This document shows positions 20,464 to 28,952 of a DNA stretch of 64,000 bases, piece after piece. How positions within the stretch are numbered: position 1 is the stretch's first letter; the number at the start of each line of letters is the position of its first letter. Under the pieces are notes generated by a model. That model was not told where the DNA came from. It made no database searches and saw only the letters and a list, made by a program, of their open reading frames with translations. Origin of the DNA: Ochrobactrum sp. Q0168 (GTDB lineage: Bacteria; Pseudomonadota; Alphaproteobacteria; Rhizobiales; Rhizobiaceae); contig NZ_JAELXQ010000002.1 of the NCBI RefSeq assembly GCF_016427605.1, positions 682,001 through 746,000 of the forward strand, read 5' to 3'. A program made the position numbers and the translations under genes.

Positions 20464-20478
20464 TTAACCGATGGTTAA
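20464..20478. promoter_or_regulatory. CtrA-like motif TTAA-N7-TTAA at the ahcY stop
   Basis: TTAACCGATGGTTAA is a perfect palindrome (TTAACC-N3-GGTTAA) that matches the alphaproteobacterial CtrA box TTAA-N7-TTAA. It overlaps the ahcY stop codon and lies about 365 nt upstream of divL, before the ahcY terminator. A role is unproven; by rough base-composition arithmetic a chance match somewhere in 64 kb is possible. Confidence 0.4.
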
Positions 20479-21875
20479 TATCTGTAGTGCTCGGACTTGA
20501 ACGGGCCCTGTGGAGTGACGCCGATATAGGCTGCCTGTTCCTCAGAAAGCACAGTCAGTTTCGCACCCAGCTTGTCGAGATGCAGGCGCGCGACCTTCTC
20601 GTCGAGATGCTTCGGCAGAACATAGACTTCGTTCTTGTAGGCTTCCGGACGCGTGTAAAGCTCGATCTGGGCCAACACCTGATTGGTGAAGGAAGCCGAC
20701 ATCACGAAGCTCGGATGGCCGGTCGCATTGCCGAGATTAAGCAGGCGGCCTTCCGAGAGAAGGATCAGGCGCTTGCCGTCCGGGAACTCGATGAGATCGA
20801 CCTGCGGCTTGACATTGGTCCATTTAAGGTTGCGCAGAGCGGCAATCTGAATTTCGTTGTCGAAGTGGCCGATATTGCCGACGATGCACATGTCTTTCAT
20901 CTTGCGCATGTCGTCCAGCGTGATGACGTCCTTGTTGCCGGTCGTGGTGATCACGATATCGGCGGTCGGGGCGGCATCGCTGAGCGTCACGACTTCAAAG
21001 CCGTCCATGGCAGCCTGAAGGGCGCAGATCGGATCGACTTCCGTCACCTTGACGCGGGCGCCAGCACCGGCCAGCGACTGGGCAGAGCCTTTGCCGACAT
21101 CGCCATAACCGCAGACGACGGCGACCTTGCCAGCCATCATCACATCGGTGCCGCGACGGATACCGTCGACCAGCGATTCCTTGCAGCCATATTTGTTGTC
21201 GAACTTCGACTTGGTCACGCTGTCATTGACGTTGATCGCCGGGAAGGGCAGGAGACCCTTCTTCTGCAATTGATACAGACGATTGACGCCGGTGGTGGTT
21301 TCTTCCGTCACGCCCTTGATGGCGTCGCGCTGCTTGGAGAAGAAGCCCGGCGTTGCAGCCATGCGCTTCTTGATCTGCGCGAAGAGAACTTCCTCTTCTT
21401 CCGAACCGGGATTCGACAGAACGTCTTCACCGGCTTCGGCGCGCGCGCCGATGAGGATATACATGGTGGCGTCGCCGCCATCGTCGAGGATCATGTTGGA
21501 CGGCTGACCATCCGGCCACTGGAAGATCTGGTCGGTATAGGTCCAGTATTCTTCAAGGGTTTCGCCCTTGATGGCGAAAACCGGCGTGCCGGTGGCGGCA
21601 ATAGCCGCAGCGGCATGGTCCTGCGTCGAGAAGATGTTGCACGATGCCCAGCGCACATCGGCGCCAAGCGCCTTGAGCGTCTCGATCAGAACGGCGGTCT
21701 GGATCGTCATGTGCAGCGAACCGGAAATGCGCGCGCCCTTTAGCGGCTGCGTCTTGCCGAATTCCGCGCGCGCAGCCATCAGGCCCGGCATTTCGGTTTC
21801 GGCAATGTCGAGTTCCTTGCGGCCCCAGTCGGCCAGGCTCAGATCCTTGACGACGAAATCTTGGCTTGCGGTCAT
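20475..21875 (-). CDS. ahcY: Adenosylhomocysteinase (SAH hydrolase)
   Basis: Cytoplasmic NAD-dependent enzyme that hydrolyses S-adenosylhomocysteine to adenosine and homocysteine, relieving methyltransferase product inhibition. The 466-residue protein has [33 protein letters not shown], the NAD-binding [12 protein letters not shown] and the C-terminal KSEHYRY. The start at 21875 ([11 protein letters not shown]) matches Brucella; an ATG four codons upstream is less likely. It is transcribed toward divL but ends with its own terminator. About 209 nt lie between it and ptsH; no riboswitch was recognised there. Confidence 0.97.
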   Translation of the reverse strand: MTASQDFVVKDLSLADWGRKELDIAETEMPGLMAARAEFGKTQPLKGARISGSLHMTIQTAVLIETLKALGADVRWASCNIFSTQDHAAAAIAATGTPVFAIKGETLEEYWTYTDQIFQWPDGQPSNMILDDGGDATMYILIGARAEAGEDVLSNPGSEEEEVLFAQIKKRMAATPGFFSKQRDAIKGVTEETTTGVNRLYQLQKKGLLPFPAINVNDSVTKSKFDNKYGCKESLVDGIRRGTDVMMAGKVAVVCGYGDVGKGSAQSLAGAGARVKVTEVDPICALQAAMDGFEVVTLSDAAPTADIVITTTGNKDVITLDDMRKMKDMCIVGNIGHFDNEIQIAALRNLKWTNVKPQVDLIEFPDGKRLILLSEGRLLNLGNATGHPSFVMSASFTNQVLAQIELYTRPEAYKNEVYVLPKHLDEKVARLHLDKLGAKLTVLSEEQAAYIGVTPQGPFKSEHYRY

Positions 21876-22084
21876 CGCGTGCTCCAATCAAAAACAATTC
21901 CGACAGGGCAGTGAACCCGGTTCGGAATGGCGTTGTAGACATGGTTCAGGAGCGGAATATTGTCGATAGAGGCCGCTCCGGCTGCCGCTTTGACTAGCAG
22001 ATCGCGGGGCGAAGCACAACTTCATATAAACAAATCTTTATACGTGCATATCGAACTGGGAACGAGAGGTCGGTTGAACGACGG

Positions 22085-22399
22085 TCAGCATTCCTCGCCG
22101 AACTTGTCGGCAATCAGCACCTGCAAGGCGTCGAGCACGGCTTCGGCCTGTTCGCCCGAGGCGCTGACCTCGATGCAGCAGCCGGGCGAGGCGGCCAGCA
22201 TCATCAGCCCCATGATCGAGGTGCCGCCAACCGTCATGCCGTCCTTGGACACGCGGACATGCGCGTCATAGCCATCGACGAGCTGGACGAACTTGGCTGA
22301 GGCGCGAGCGTGCAGCCCGCGCTTGTTGACGATCTCAATCGACCGGGAAATGGCAGTTTCGGGATCGTATTCGCCCGTAACCGTGACGCTGGACGGCAT
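22085..22399 (-). CDS. ptsH: HPr phosphocarrier (PTS-Ntr type)
   Basis: 104-residue HPr-fold protein. The His phosphorylation site lies in KRGLHARASAKF (His at about residue 30) and the regulatory Ser in TSIMGLMML. The N-terminal 15-residue extension is unlike enteric HPr. No sugar permease genes accompany it. It is the last gene after chvI-chvG-hprK-EIIA, the order described for the incomplete regulatory PTS of Brucella. It starts 3 nt after the EIIA stop, so the two are co-translated. HprK would phosphorylate the Ser and EI (encoded elsewhere) the His. Confidence 0.93.
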   Translation of the reverse strand: MPSSVTVTGEYDPETAISRSIEIVNKRGLHARASAKFVQLVDGYDAHVRVSKDGMTVGGTSIMGLMMLAASPGCCIEVSASGEQAEAVLDALQVLIADKFGEEC

Positions 22400-22402
22400 A
22401 GA

Positions 22403-22804
22403 TTACTTTCCTGTCAGAACCTGACTTGCGACATTGATATATTTGCGCCCGGCATCCTGCGCCTCGCGAAGCGCAGTCTTGATATCGCCCCCGATCCGCA
22501 CGCTCGAAAGCTTGATGAGCATCGGCAGATTGACGCCTGCGATGACTTCAATCTTGCCTTCCTGCATGACCGAAATGGCCAGATTGGATGGAGTTCCACC
22601 GAACATGTCGGTCAAGATGATGACGCCGCTGCCATTTTCGGCGCGTTCGACAGCTTCGACGATATCGCGCCGACGCTGCTCCATGTCATCTTCCGCACCG
22701 ATGCATACGGTTTCAAAATTATCCTGCGGGCCTACCACATGCTCAACGGCATGAAGAAACTCTTCGGCCAGCCTTCCGTGCGTAACAAGCACGAGTCCGA
22801 TCAT
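22403..22804 (-). CDS. ptsM: PTS EIIA component, mannose/fructose family
   Basis: 133-residue EIIA of the mannose class. The phosphorylated His is in LVLVTHGRLAEEF (about residue 9), and TDMFGGTPSNLA is the typical family core. There is no matching EIIB/C/D here, so it is probably a signalling protein instead of a sugar importer. ATG 22804 gives the family N terminus MIGLVLVTHG; the track's longer frame has 12 extra residues without support. It lies 255 nt downstream of hprK, so it may have its own promoter. Confidence 0.9.
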   Translation of the reverse strand: MIGLVLVTHGRLAEEFLHAVEHVVGPQDNFETVCIGAEDDMEQRRRDIVEAVERAENGSGVIILTDMFGGTPSNLAISVMQEGKIEVIAGVNLPMLIKLSSVRIGGDIKTALREAQDAGRKYINVASQVLTGK

Positions 22805-23059
22805 ACTATAAAAGCTCCCGTCGCGCGCCCGCCGCATCACCCCGCCAGATGATCAGTTGACGCCTGCTTTGTTCCAGTACGATCACTCCAAAAAACCTGT
22901 CGCGTTTTAAGGATCATACTGCAGCCGGAACCATGCCGGCGAGTTGTGCATCTTGGCAGGGCAAATCCTGATAGCAAGTGAAAAATCTCTACCCTGCCTT
23001 GAAAAAAGCAAAATGCCGCAGAGGTGTGAAATCTTCATCGAATCGAAACCATCATCGGC

Positions 23060-23542
23060 TCAGCGATTCTCCGGCGACCATCGTTCGTAGAATAAAGTAG
23101 CCTCTATCGCCCGCGAAAGCGCGTTGGAATCGCCATTTGACGACAGGGACGGCAAAAGCAGACGCGGCAGATCGATCCCTTCAAAGCTCCACATTCCCCC
23201 GCCGGGATAGCGTTCCGCTTCGTCGCGCGCCACGAGCCAGATCACCTGCTCAAGCGTCGTACTGGCGGCGAAGGGCACCTTGAACAAGCCAGCGCCGCGA
23301 ATCTCGACACCGCCCGCGAGGGCCGCCGGTGGGCTCGCGATCAGGCGATTGTCTTCGGCGCGCAGCATCGTGCGATCGTCGCTGACAAGCGCCGCCTCTT
23401 CGCCACGAAGGGTGGCGCGCTCCACCAGTGTCAGCGCCAGCTCGGTCTTGCCCGCGCCCGAGCGGCCCATGATCATCACGCCCTTGCCGCGCAATTGCAC
23501 GGTCGTGGCATGGAGACCGCTTTTGGCTTCTTCCGGAGTCAT
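23060..23542 (-). CDS. hprK: HPr kinase/phosphorylase, short alphaproteobacterial form
   Basis: 160 residues, about half of the roughly 310 seen in Gram-positive HprK; only the catalytic domain is present. Walker A GRSGAGKTELAL (about residues 26-37) and the family signature VEIRGAGLFKVPFA are clear. It should phosphorylate and dephosphorylate HPr on Ser. Its ATG overlaps the chvG stop (ATGA), tying it directly to the ChvI/ChvG two-component operon. This domain loss is known in alphaproteobacteria. Confidence 0.92.
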   Translation of the reverse strand: MTPEEAKSGLHATTVQLRGKGVMIMGRSGAGKTELALTLVERATLRGEEAALVSDDRTMLRAEDNRLIASPPAALAGGVEIRGAGLFKVPFAASTTLEQVIWLVARDEAERYPGGGMWSFEGIDLPRLLLPSLSSNGDSNALSRAIEATLFYERWSPENR

Positions 23543-25371
23543 GCGCTGGCCGGCAGATCGACGATGAAACGGGCGCCCTTGAAGTGATCGGGCTTGGCCG
23601 GATCCACAATATTCTCGGCCGTCAGCGTGCCGCCATGGGCTTCGATGATCTGGCGGCTGATCGACAGACCAAGGCCGGAATTTTGACCGAAAGCCTCCGA
23701 TGCCGGGCGATCCGTGTAGAAACGCTCGAAAATCCGCTCGATATTCTCAATCGGAATGCCCGGTCCATTATCCTCGACGAGTACACGCAGACGACTGCCT
23801 TCGCCCTGCAGCGTCACCACGATACGGCCCGTATCCTCCGGCACAAAGGAGCGCGCATTTTCAATGAGGTTGCTCACCACCTGGCCGAGCCGCAGATCAT
23901 GGCCCGCGACATAGAATGCTTTTTTGCCTGCGGGCAGCTTGCCGGTATTGAAGACGATCTCGGTGCCGACCTTGTTGCGGCGCACTTCGCGCGCGGCAGT
24001 CACAAGGTTGGTCAGCAGCGTCTTCATATCGACGCGGTCGATATGTTCACGCGCAAGTTCCGCATCGAGGCGCGAAGCATCCGAAATATCGGTGATCAAG
24101 CGGTCGAGACGGCGCACATCATGCTGGATTATGTCGAGAAGACGCTTGCGCGATTCCTCCGACTTGGCGAGGGGCAGGGTCTCCACCGCGCTGCGAAGCG
24201 AGGTGAGGGGGTTCTTCAGCTCGTGACTGACATCGGCGGCAAAGCTCTCAATGGCTTCGATACGCGTATAGAGCGCGTCCGTCATCTCGCGGATGGAGGT
24301 GGAGAGATGCCCCACTTCGTCCTGACGTTCCGAGAAATCGGGAATTTCAACACGGCTCTTGACGCCATGGCGGACACGGTCCGCCGCAGCTGACAATTTG
24401 CGCAGCGGACTTGCAATGGTCGATGCGAGGAAAAGCGACAGGATCACCATGACGAGCGCGACGACGCCGAACACGCGGAAGACCGCCATGCGCTCGCCCT
24501 GCACGATCTTGTCGATATCGTCGCCCTCGGTCGACAGAAGCAACACGCCCAGAATGGCGCGCGAGCGCTGGACGGGAACCGCGACCGAAACCACCAGTTC
24601 GCCCTTCTCGTTTCGCCGCTGCGCCGTTTGCGGGGAACCCGTCAGCGCCTTGACGATCTCGGGGAAGGCAAGACCGTTACCGCCCGGCTGTTCCTGATAA
24701 ATGGGCAAGCCGCCGCCAAAGAAAAAACCACTGAACCATTGGCTGAAACGCTCCCAAAGGCCCGGGGTCTCACCATCGATCGGCGGTAGGGGATAACTCA
24801 GCACCGGGCTGGATGACGGGAAGCTCGACGAATAGAGCGCACGAGAATCCAGCAGCAGATTGGCGTAACGGTCATAGATACGCGCCCGCGTGCTCGTCGG
24901 CGAAATCAGCCGGCGCAACAGCGGCGAAACCTTTTCCGGATTGATCGGGAATTCCCAATTGTCAGGAGAATCGGGCGAGGGGGTCAGGCTTTGCCCGGCT
25001 TGCAGCTCCAGAAGCTTTTCCGGATCGACCATCAGCGAGTTGGTATCGACCGTTGCCGAGGCCGAAATGGCCGCAGCGATGATCTTGCCCTGCGTTAGAA
25101 GGCTTTCAATCTTGGCATCGATCAGCCCCTCGCGGAACTGGTTCATATAGAGAATGCCGGAAACCAGCACGCCGAGCGCCGCAAGATTGAGGAACAGGAT
25201 GCGGCGCGTCAGGCTCGAAAAGAGATACTGGCCAAGAAACTTGCGGAAGGGCGCAAACAGGCGACGCCAGAACACCGAGCGCTGCCGCCGTGCCCTGCGC
25301 TCGCGCAGGTTCGCTTGCAAACTTGCCTGCAAACCCGCCTTCTGGCTTTCGTTCCGGGTCTCTGCGACCAT
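23539..25371 (-). CDS. chvG: Two-component sensor kinase ChvG/BvrS
   Basis: 610-residue membrane histidine kinase: basic cytoplasmic N terminus, first span at about residues 57-76, a periplasmic sensor of roughly 240 residues, a second span at about 300-320, HAMP, dimerisation domain with SHELKNPLTSLRS (phospho-His), and HATPase with LIENARSF, DNGPGIP and NSGLGLSIS. It is the orthologue of ChvG/ExoS/BvrS, which responds to acid and envelope stress and controls outer-membrane and virulence genes with ChvI. It is followed directly by hprK. Start MVAETRN at 25371. Confidence 0.95.
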   Translation of the reverse strand: MVAETRNESQKAGLQASLQANLRERRARRQRSVFWRRLFAPFRKFLGQYLFSSLTRRILFLNLAALGVLVSGILYMNQFREGLIDAKIESLLTQGKIIAAAISASATVDTNSLMVDPEKLLELQAGQSLTPSPDSPDNWEFPINPEKVSPLLRRLISPTSTRARIYDRYANLLLDSRALYSSSFPSSSPVLSYPLPPIDGETPGLWERFSQWFSGFFFGGGLPIYQEQPGGNGLAFPEIVKALTGSPQTAQRRNEKGELVVSVAVPVQRSRAILGVLLLSTEGDDIDKIVQGERMAVFRVFGVVALVMVILSLFLASTIASPLRKLSAAADRVRHGVKSRVEIPDFSERQDEVGHLSTSIREMTDALYTRIEAIESFAADVSHELKNPLTSLRSAVETLPLAKSEESRKRLLDIIQHDVRRLDRLITDISDASRLDAELAREHIDRVDMKTLLTNLVTAAREVRRNKVGTEIVFNTGKLPAGKKAFYVAGHDLRLGQVVSNLIENARSFVPEDTGRIVVTLQGEGSRLRVLVEDNGPGIPIENIERIFERFYTDRPASEAFGQNSGLGLSISRQIIEAHGGTLTAENIVDPAKPDHFKGARFIVDLPASA

Positions 25372-25398
25372 CTCGCTTCTGTTTACTCACATTGGATC

Positions 25399-25421
25399 AA
25401 TGCCGGGCGATGCCCGGCATT
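25399..25421 (-). other. Intercistronic hairpin between chvI and chvG
   Basis: Perfect 10-bp arms AATGCCGGGC and GCCCGGCATT around a 3-nt GAT loop, placed in the 65-nt gap between chvI and chvG. No T tract follows on the minus strand, so it is more likely an RNA-processing, stability or attenuation element than a full terminator. Confidence 0.6.
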
Positions 25422-25436
25422 GGTAACCTTGACCTA

Positions 25437-26156
25437 TCAAGCCTCGCGGAAGCGATAGCCGACGCCATAGAGCGTTTCGATCATCTCGAAGTCGTCGTCA
25501 ACCACCTTGAACTTCTTGCGAAGGCGCTTGATGTGGCTGTCGATAGTGCGATCGTCCACATAGACCTGCTCATCATAGGCCGCATCCATCAAGGCGTCAC
25601 GGCTTTTCACGACGCCGGGGCGTTGCGCCAGCGAATGCAGGATGAGGAATTCGGTGACCGTCAGCGTGACAGGCTCGCCCTTCCAGGTACAGGTATGGCG
25701 TTCCTGATCCATGACCAGCTGGCCGCGTTCCAACGACTTGGACGGCTGCCCCGCAGGCTTGGCCGTACCATCGCGGGCTGCGACGCGGCGCAGAACCGCC
25801 TTGACGCGCTCCACCAGCAGACGCTGCGAAAACGGCTTGGTGATGAAATCGTCCGCGCCCATCTTCAGACCGAAGAGTTCATCGATCTCGTCGTCCTTCG
25901 AGGTCAGGAAGATGACCGGGAGATCCGACTTCTGACGCAGGCGGCGCAGAAGCTCCATGCCATCCATGCGCGGCATCTTGATATCGAAGATCGCAAGATT
26001 TGGCGGGCGCGCCATCAGACCGTCGAGTGCGGAAGCGCCGTCGGTATAGGTTTCAACCCGATAGCCTTCCGACTCCAGCGCAATGGAAACGGAGGTCAGA
26101 ATGTTACGGTCATCGTCGACCAGCGCAATTGTCTGCGTTGCCGAGGCTTCCTTCAT
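25437..26156 (-). CDS. chvI: Response regulator ChvI/BvrR (OmpR family)
   Basis: 239 residues: a receiver domain with acidic pair DDD (about residues 14-16), phospho-Asp in [12 protein letters not shown] (about residue 55) and the LTSKDDE and KPF segments; then a winged-helix OmpR-type DNA-binding domain ending in GVGYRFREA. Partner of ChvG. The start has GGAG and AAAGG upstream. It is the promoter-proximal gene of the chvI-chvG-hprK-ptsM-ptsH set, and is divergent from pckA. Confidence 0.96.
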   Translation of the reverse strand: MKEASATQTIALVDDDRNILTSVSIALESEGYRVETYTDGASALDGLMARPPNLAIFDIKMPRMDGMELLRRLRQKSDLPVIFLTSKDDEIDELFGLKMGADDFITKPFSQRLLVERVKAVLRRVAARDGTAKPAGQPSKSLERGQLVMDQERHTCTWKGEPVTLTVTEFLILHSLAQRPGVVKSRDALMDAAYDEQVYVDDRTIDSHIKRLRKKFKVVDDDFEMIETLYGVGYRFREA

Positions 26157-26590
26157 GCGGACCTTTCTCCTTCATGTTTTGCCATGACATCTCCCATTTG
26201 GGGCATTCCCATCGGGGTTTTGCCATCTGGCATTCCACCCGGCGCAACCGGCTGGAGGGCGGTTCGATCATCGAGCGCCTGATTTGCACATCGATCTTAT
26301 TATAGTGATGCAGCTTGTGCAGTACAAATTAGGTACAAAATGTGGCAGCGCCGTAAGAAGCCGTGAAACACGCTTTCGCGAATCATTCTTTGGTTAATGC
26401 ACCCTTTGGTTGTATTCCACATATAGTACACGCGAAAACGCTATAATTAAACGATTTAAAAAAAATTCAAAATTTTTAAATCGATTAAATATTTGAATTG
26501 CCTCAATTAATCTGTTTCTGACTGCCATTCCTCCGAGAACGGAAAAACGGAGGCCCGATTCATTTGTCAAACCAAGATGGCGGAGACACC
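26157..26590. promoter_or_regulatory. Divergent AT-rich promoter region, chvI and pckA
   Basis: 434 nt with no gene seen. The part nearest pckA (about 26400-26520) is very AT-rich and contains an 11-bp inverted repeat CGATTTAAAAA (26452-26462) and TTTTTAAATCG (26473-26483), plus TATAAT at 26442-26447. Nearer the pckA start a CCTCCG/CGGAGG hairpin spans 26530-26553. It should carry promoters for both flanking genes; exact start sites cannot be fixed from sequence alone. Confidence 0.55.
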
Positions 26591-28201
26591 ATGAGAGAGA
26601 CCGGCATTCACAATACGGCCGCTTCCATTGCCACTTCGGGACTGAAGGAACTCTCCGCAGTCTTTTATAATCTCGGGCCAGCCCGACTCTATGAGGAAAC
26701 TATCCGTCGTGGCGAAGCCGAACTGACGGCACAGGGCGCGCTCGTTGCCCGTACCGGCCAACACACCGGTCGTTCGCCGAAGGACAAGTTCGTGGTCCGC
26801 GACGCCAATACCGAAGATCAGGTCTGGTGGGACAACAACAAGCCGATCACGCCGGAAGCTTTCGAGCTTCTCTATGCCGATTTCATCGAACATGCGAAGG
26901 GCAAGGAGCTTTTCGTTCAGGATCTCATCGGCGGCGCGGATGCTGACAACAAGATCAACGCCCGCGTTGTAACCGAATATGCCTGGCATTCGCTGTTCAT
27001 CCGCAATCTGCTGATCCGTCCGGCCCAGGAAGAGCTTGCTTCCTATGTGCCGGAAATGACGATCATCGATCTGCCGTCCTTCAAGGCCGATCCGGAACGT
27101 TATGGCGTGCGCACCGAAACGGTGATCGCGGTCGACCTGACCCGCAAGATCGTGCTGATCGGCGGCACCTCCTATGCGGGTGAAATGAAGAAGTCGGTCT
27201 TCACCGCGCTCAACTACATTCTGCCCGCCAAGGGCGTGATGCCGATGCATTGCTCGGCCAATGAAGGCCCGAACGGCGACACCGCCGTGTTCTTCGGCCT
27301 GTCCGGCACGGGCAAGACCACGCTTTCCGCCGATCCGACGCGCACGCTGATCGGCGACGACGAGCATGGCTGGGGCGAACATGGCATCTTCAATTTCGAA
27401 GGCGGCTGCTATGCCAAGACCATCCGCCTTTCCGCCGAAGCGGAGCCGGAAATCTATGCCACGACGCAGCGTTTCGGCACCGTGCTGGAAAATGTCGTGC
27501 TCGACGCTAACCGCCAGCCGGATTTCGACGATGGCTCGCTGACCGAAAACACCCGTTGCGCCTATCCGCTCGATTTCATCCCCAATGCATCGAAGACGGG
27601 CAAGGGCGGCCAGCCGAAGAACATCATCATGCTGACCGCCGATGCTTTCGGCGTGATGCCGCCAATCGCCAAGCTGACGCCCGCGCAGGCCATGTACCAC
27701 TTCCTGTCCGGTTACACGGCCAAGGTCGCGGGCACGGAAAAGGGCGTTACCGAACCGGAAGCCACCTTCTCGACCTGCTTCGGCGCGCCGTTCATGCCGC
27801 GTCACCCTTCGGAATACGGCAATCTGCTGCGCAAGCTGATCGCTGAACACAAGGTCGATTGCTGGCTGGTCAACACGGGCTGGACCGGTGGCGCTTATGG
27901 TACCGGCAAGCGCATGCCGATCAAGGCAACCCGCGCGCTTCTGGCCGCCGCTCTCGACGGCTCGCTGAACAATGCCGAATTCCGCATCGATCCGAATTTC
28001 GGCTTCGCCGTTCCGGTGGAAGTGCCGGGTGTGGATACGTCCATTCTCGATCCGCGTTCGACCTGGGCCGACAAGGCCGCCTATGACGCACAGGCCAAGA
28101 AGCTGGTCGATATGTTCGTCACCAACTTCGAAAAGTTCGAACGTCACGTCGATCACGAGGTCAAGGACGCAGCACCGGCAATCCGCATCGCTGCCGAATA
28201 A
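26591..28201 (+). CDS. pckA: Phosphoenolpyruvate carboxykinase (ATP)
   Basis: ATP-dependent enzyme that converts oxaloacetate to PEP and commits carbon to gluconeogenesis. The 536-residue protein has the phosphate loop [14 protein letters not shown] (about residues 234-247), the metal-binding GDDEHGW, and [14 protein letters not shown] near the N terminus. The ATG at 26591 gives the Brucella-like [12 protein letters not shown] and has GGAG 5 nt upstream. It is divergent from chvI, an arrangement conserved in rhizobia; control by ChvI has been reported in relatives but is not shown here. A terminator follows. Confidence 0.96.
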   Translation: MRETGIHNTAASIATSGLKELSAVFYNLGPARLYEETIRRGEAELTAQGALVARTGQHTGRSPKDKFVVRDANTEDQVWWDNNKPITPEAFELLYADFIEHAKGKELFVQDLIGGADADNKINARVVTEYAWHSLFIRNLLIRPAQEELASYVPEMTIIDLPSFKADPERYGVRTETVIAVDLTRKIVLIGGTSYAGEMKKSVFTALNYILPAKGVMPMHCSANEGPNGDTAVFFGLSGTGKTTLSADPTRTLIGDDEHGWGEHGIFNFEGGCYAKTIRLSAEAEPEIYATTQRFGTVLENVVLDANRQPDFDDGSLTENTRCAYPLDFIPNASKTGKGGQPKNIIMLTADAFGVMPPIAKLTPAQAMYHFLSGYTAKVAGTEKGVTEPEATFSTCFGAPFMPRHPSEYGNLLRKLIAEHKVDCWLVNTGWTGGAYGTGKRMPIKATRALLAAALDGSLNNAEFRIDPNFGFAVPVEVPGVDTSILDPRSTWADKAAYDAQAKKLVDMFVTNFEKFERHVDHEVKDAAPAIRIAAE

Positions 28202-28232
28202 AATCGTTCAGAGATACTGAGGAGGGAGAGAG

Positions 28233-28250
28233 CCCGGCCCGCGCGCCGGG
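28233..28250 (+). terminator. Intrinsic terminator after pckA
   Basis: CCCGGC and GCCGGG arms with a 6-nt loop, followed by TTTTCTTTT, 31 nt after the pckA stop. Confidence 0.85.
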
Positions 28251-28425
28251 TTTTCTTTTGTCCTCAATTCGGTTCCCCGCCTTGGCGCGCATGACTTTTC
28301 TGCGCATGTCCTTGCCCCAAAACCGCTTCGCACTTTTGGGGAGCATGGCTTTTTCGGCGCATGCCCTTGTCCCAAAACCGCTTCGCACTTTTGGGGGCAT
28401 GCGTGTACCGGGTTTTCTTTTGTCC
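28246..28425. repeat. Palindromic element in two tandem copies, flanked by an 18-bp direct repeat
   Basis: CCGGGTTTTCTTTTGTCC occurs at 28246-28263 (in the pckA terminator) and again at 28408-28425. Between them lie two near-identical palindromic units, CCCCAAAA...TTTTGGGG (28315-28341) and CCCAAAA...TTTTGGG (28371-28395), each with the inner CCGCTTCGCAC and nearby GCATG. The unit relates to the element after trpA. The arrangement suggests duplication of the terminator tail together with the repeat. Confidence 0.75.
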
Positions 28426-28443
28426 AACCGAACCGAAGCGTGT

Positions 28444-28893
28444 ATGCCTTCTCTCATGGAAGAGAACCGCAACATCATCCGCATCACCAATCGCCTGACG
28501 ATCCGCGAGGACGATCTGGAGGAAAACTTCATTCGCGCCTCAGGTCCCGGCGGACAGAACGTCAACAAGGTTTCGACGGCGGTGCAGCTGCGTTTTCATG
28601 CGGCGCAATCGGGATTGCCCGAAGATATTCTCACGCGCCTTTTCAAGCTGGCCGGTCAGAAAGGCACCAAGGACGGTGACATTCTCATCGAAGCCAACCG
28701 CTTCCGCACGCAGGAGCGCAACCGAGAAGACGCCCGCGAACGGCTGATCACTTTGATCGCCAAGGCCGCCGAGCCGCCACCGCCGCCGCGCAAGAAGACC
28801 AAGCCCACCAAAGGCTCCGTCGAGCGCCGCCTGAAGGCAAAATCAGGCCGCGCGGACATCAAAAAGGGGCGCGGCAAGGTTTCCTTCGACTGA
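28444..28893 (+). CDS. arfB: Alternative ribosome-rescue factor ArfB
   Basis: Peptidyl-tRNA hydrolase that frees ribosomes stalled on truncated mRNA (YaeJ/ICT1 family). The catalytic GGQ is in ASGPGGQNVNKVST (about residues 30-43), and the Lys/Arg-rich C-terminal tail that reaches the empty mRNA channel is present (KKTKPTKGSVERRLK to the end). About 149 residues, the usual family size. The start is uncertain: ATGs at 28444 and 28456 are both possible and neither has a strong ribosome-binding site; upstream in-frame sequence is repeat DNA and should be excluded. Confidence 0.9.
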   Translation: MPSLMEENRNIIRITNRLTIREDDLEENFIRASGPGGQNVNKVSTAVQLRFHAAQSGLPEDILTRLFKLAGQKGTKDGDILIEANRFRTQERNREDARERLITLIAKAAEPPPPPRKKTKPTKGSVERRLKAKSGRADIKKGRGKVSFD

Positions 28894-28952
28894 AACACCG
28901 CCTCCAGACCGAAATTCCAATCCCGACAAGACCGCATGAGCAGGGGAAACGC

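Noticed and set aside
21876-22084. SAH or SAM riboswitch upstream of ahcY
   Set aside because: The 209-nt gap has no core pattern of SAM-II, SAM/SAH or SAH riboswitches that I could recognise. A covariance-model scan would decide.
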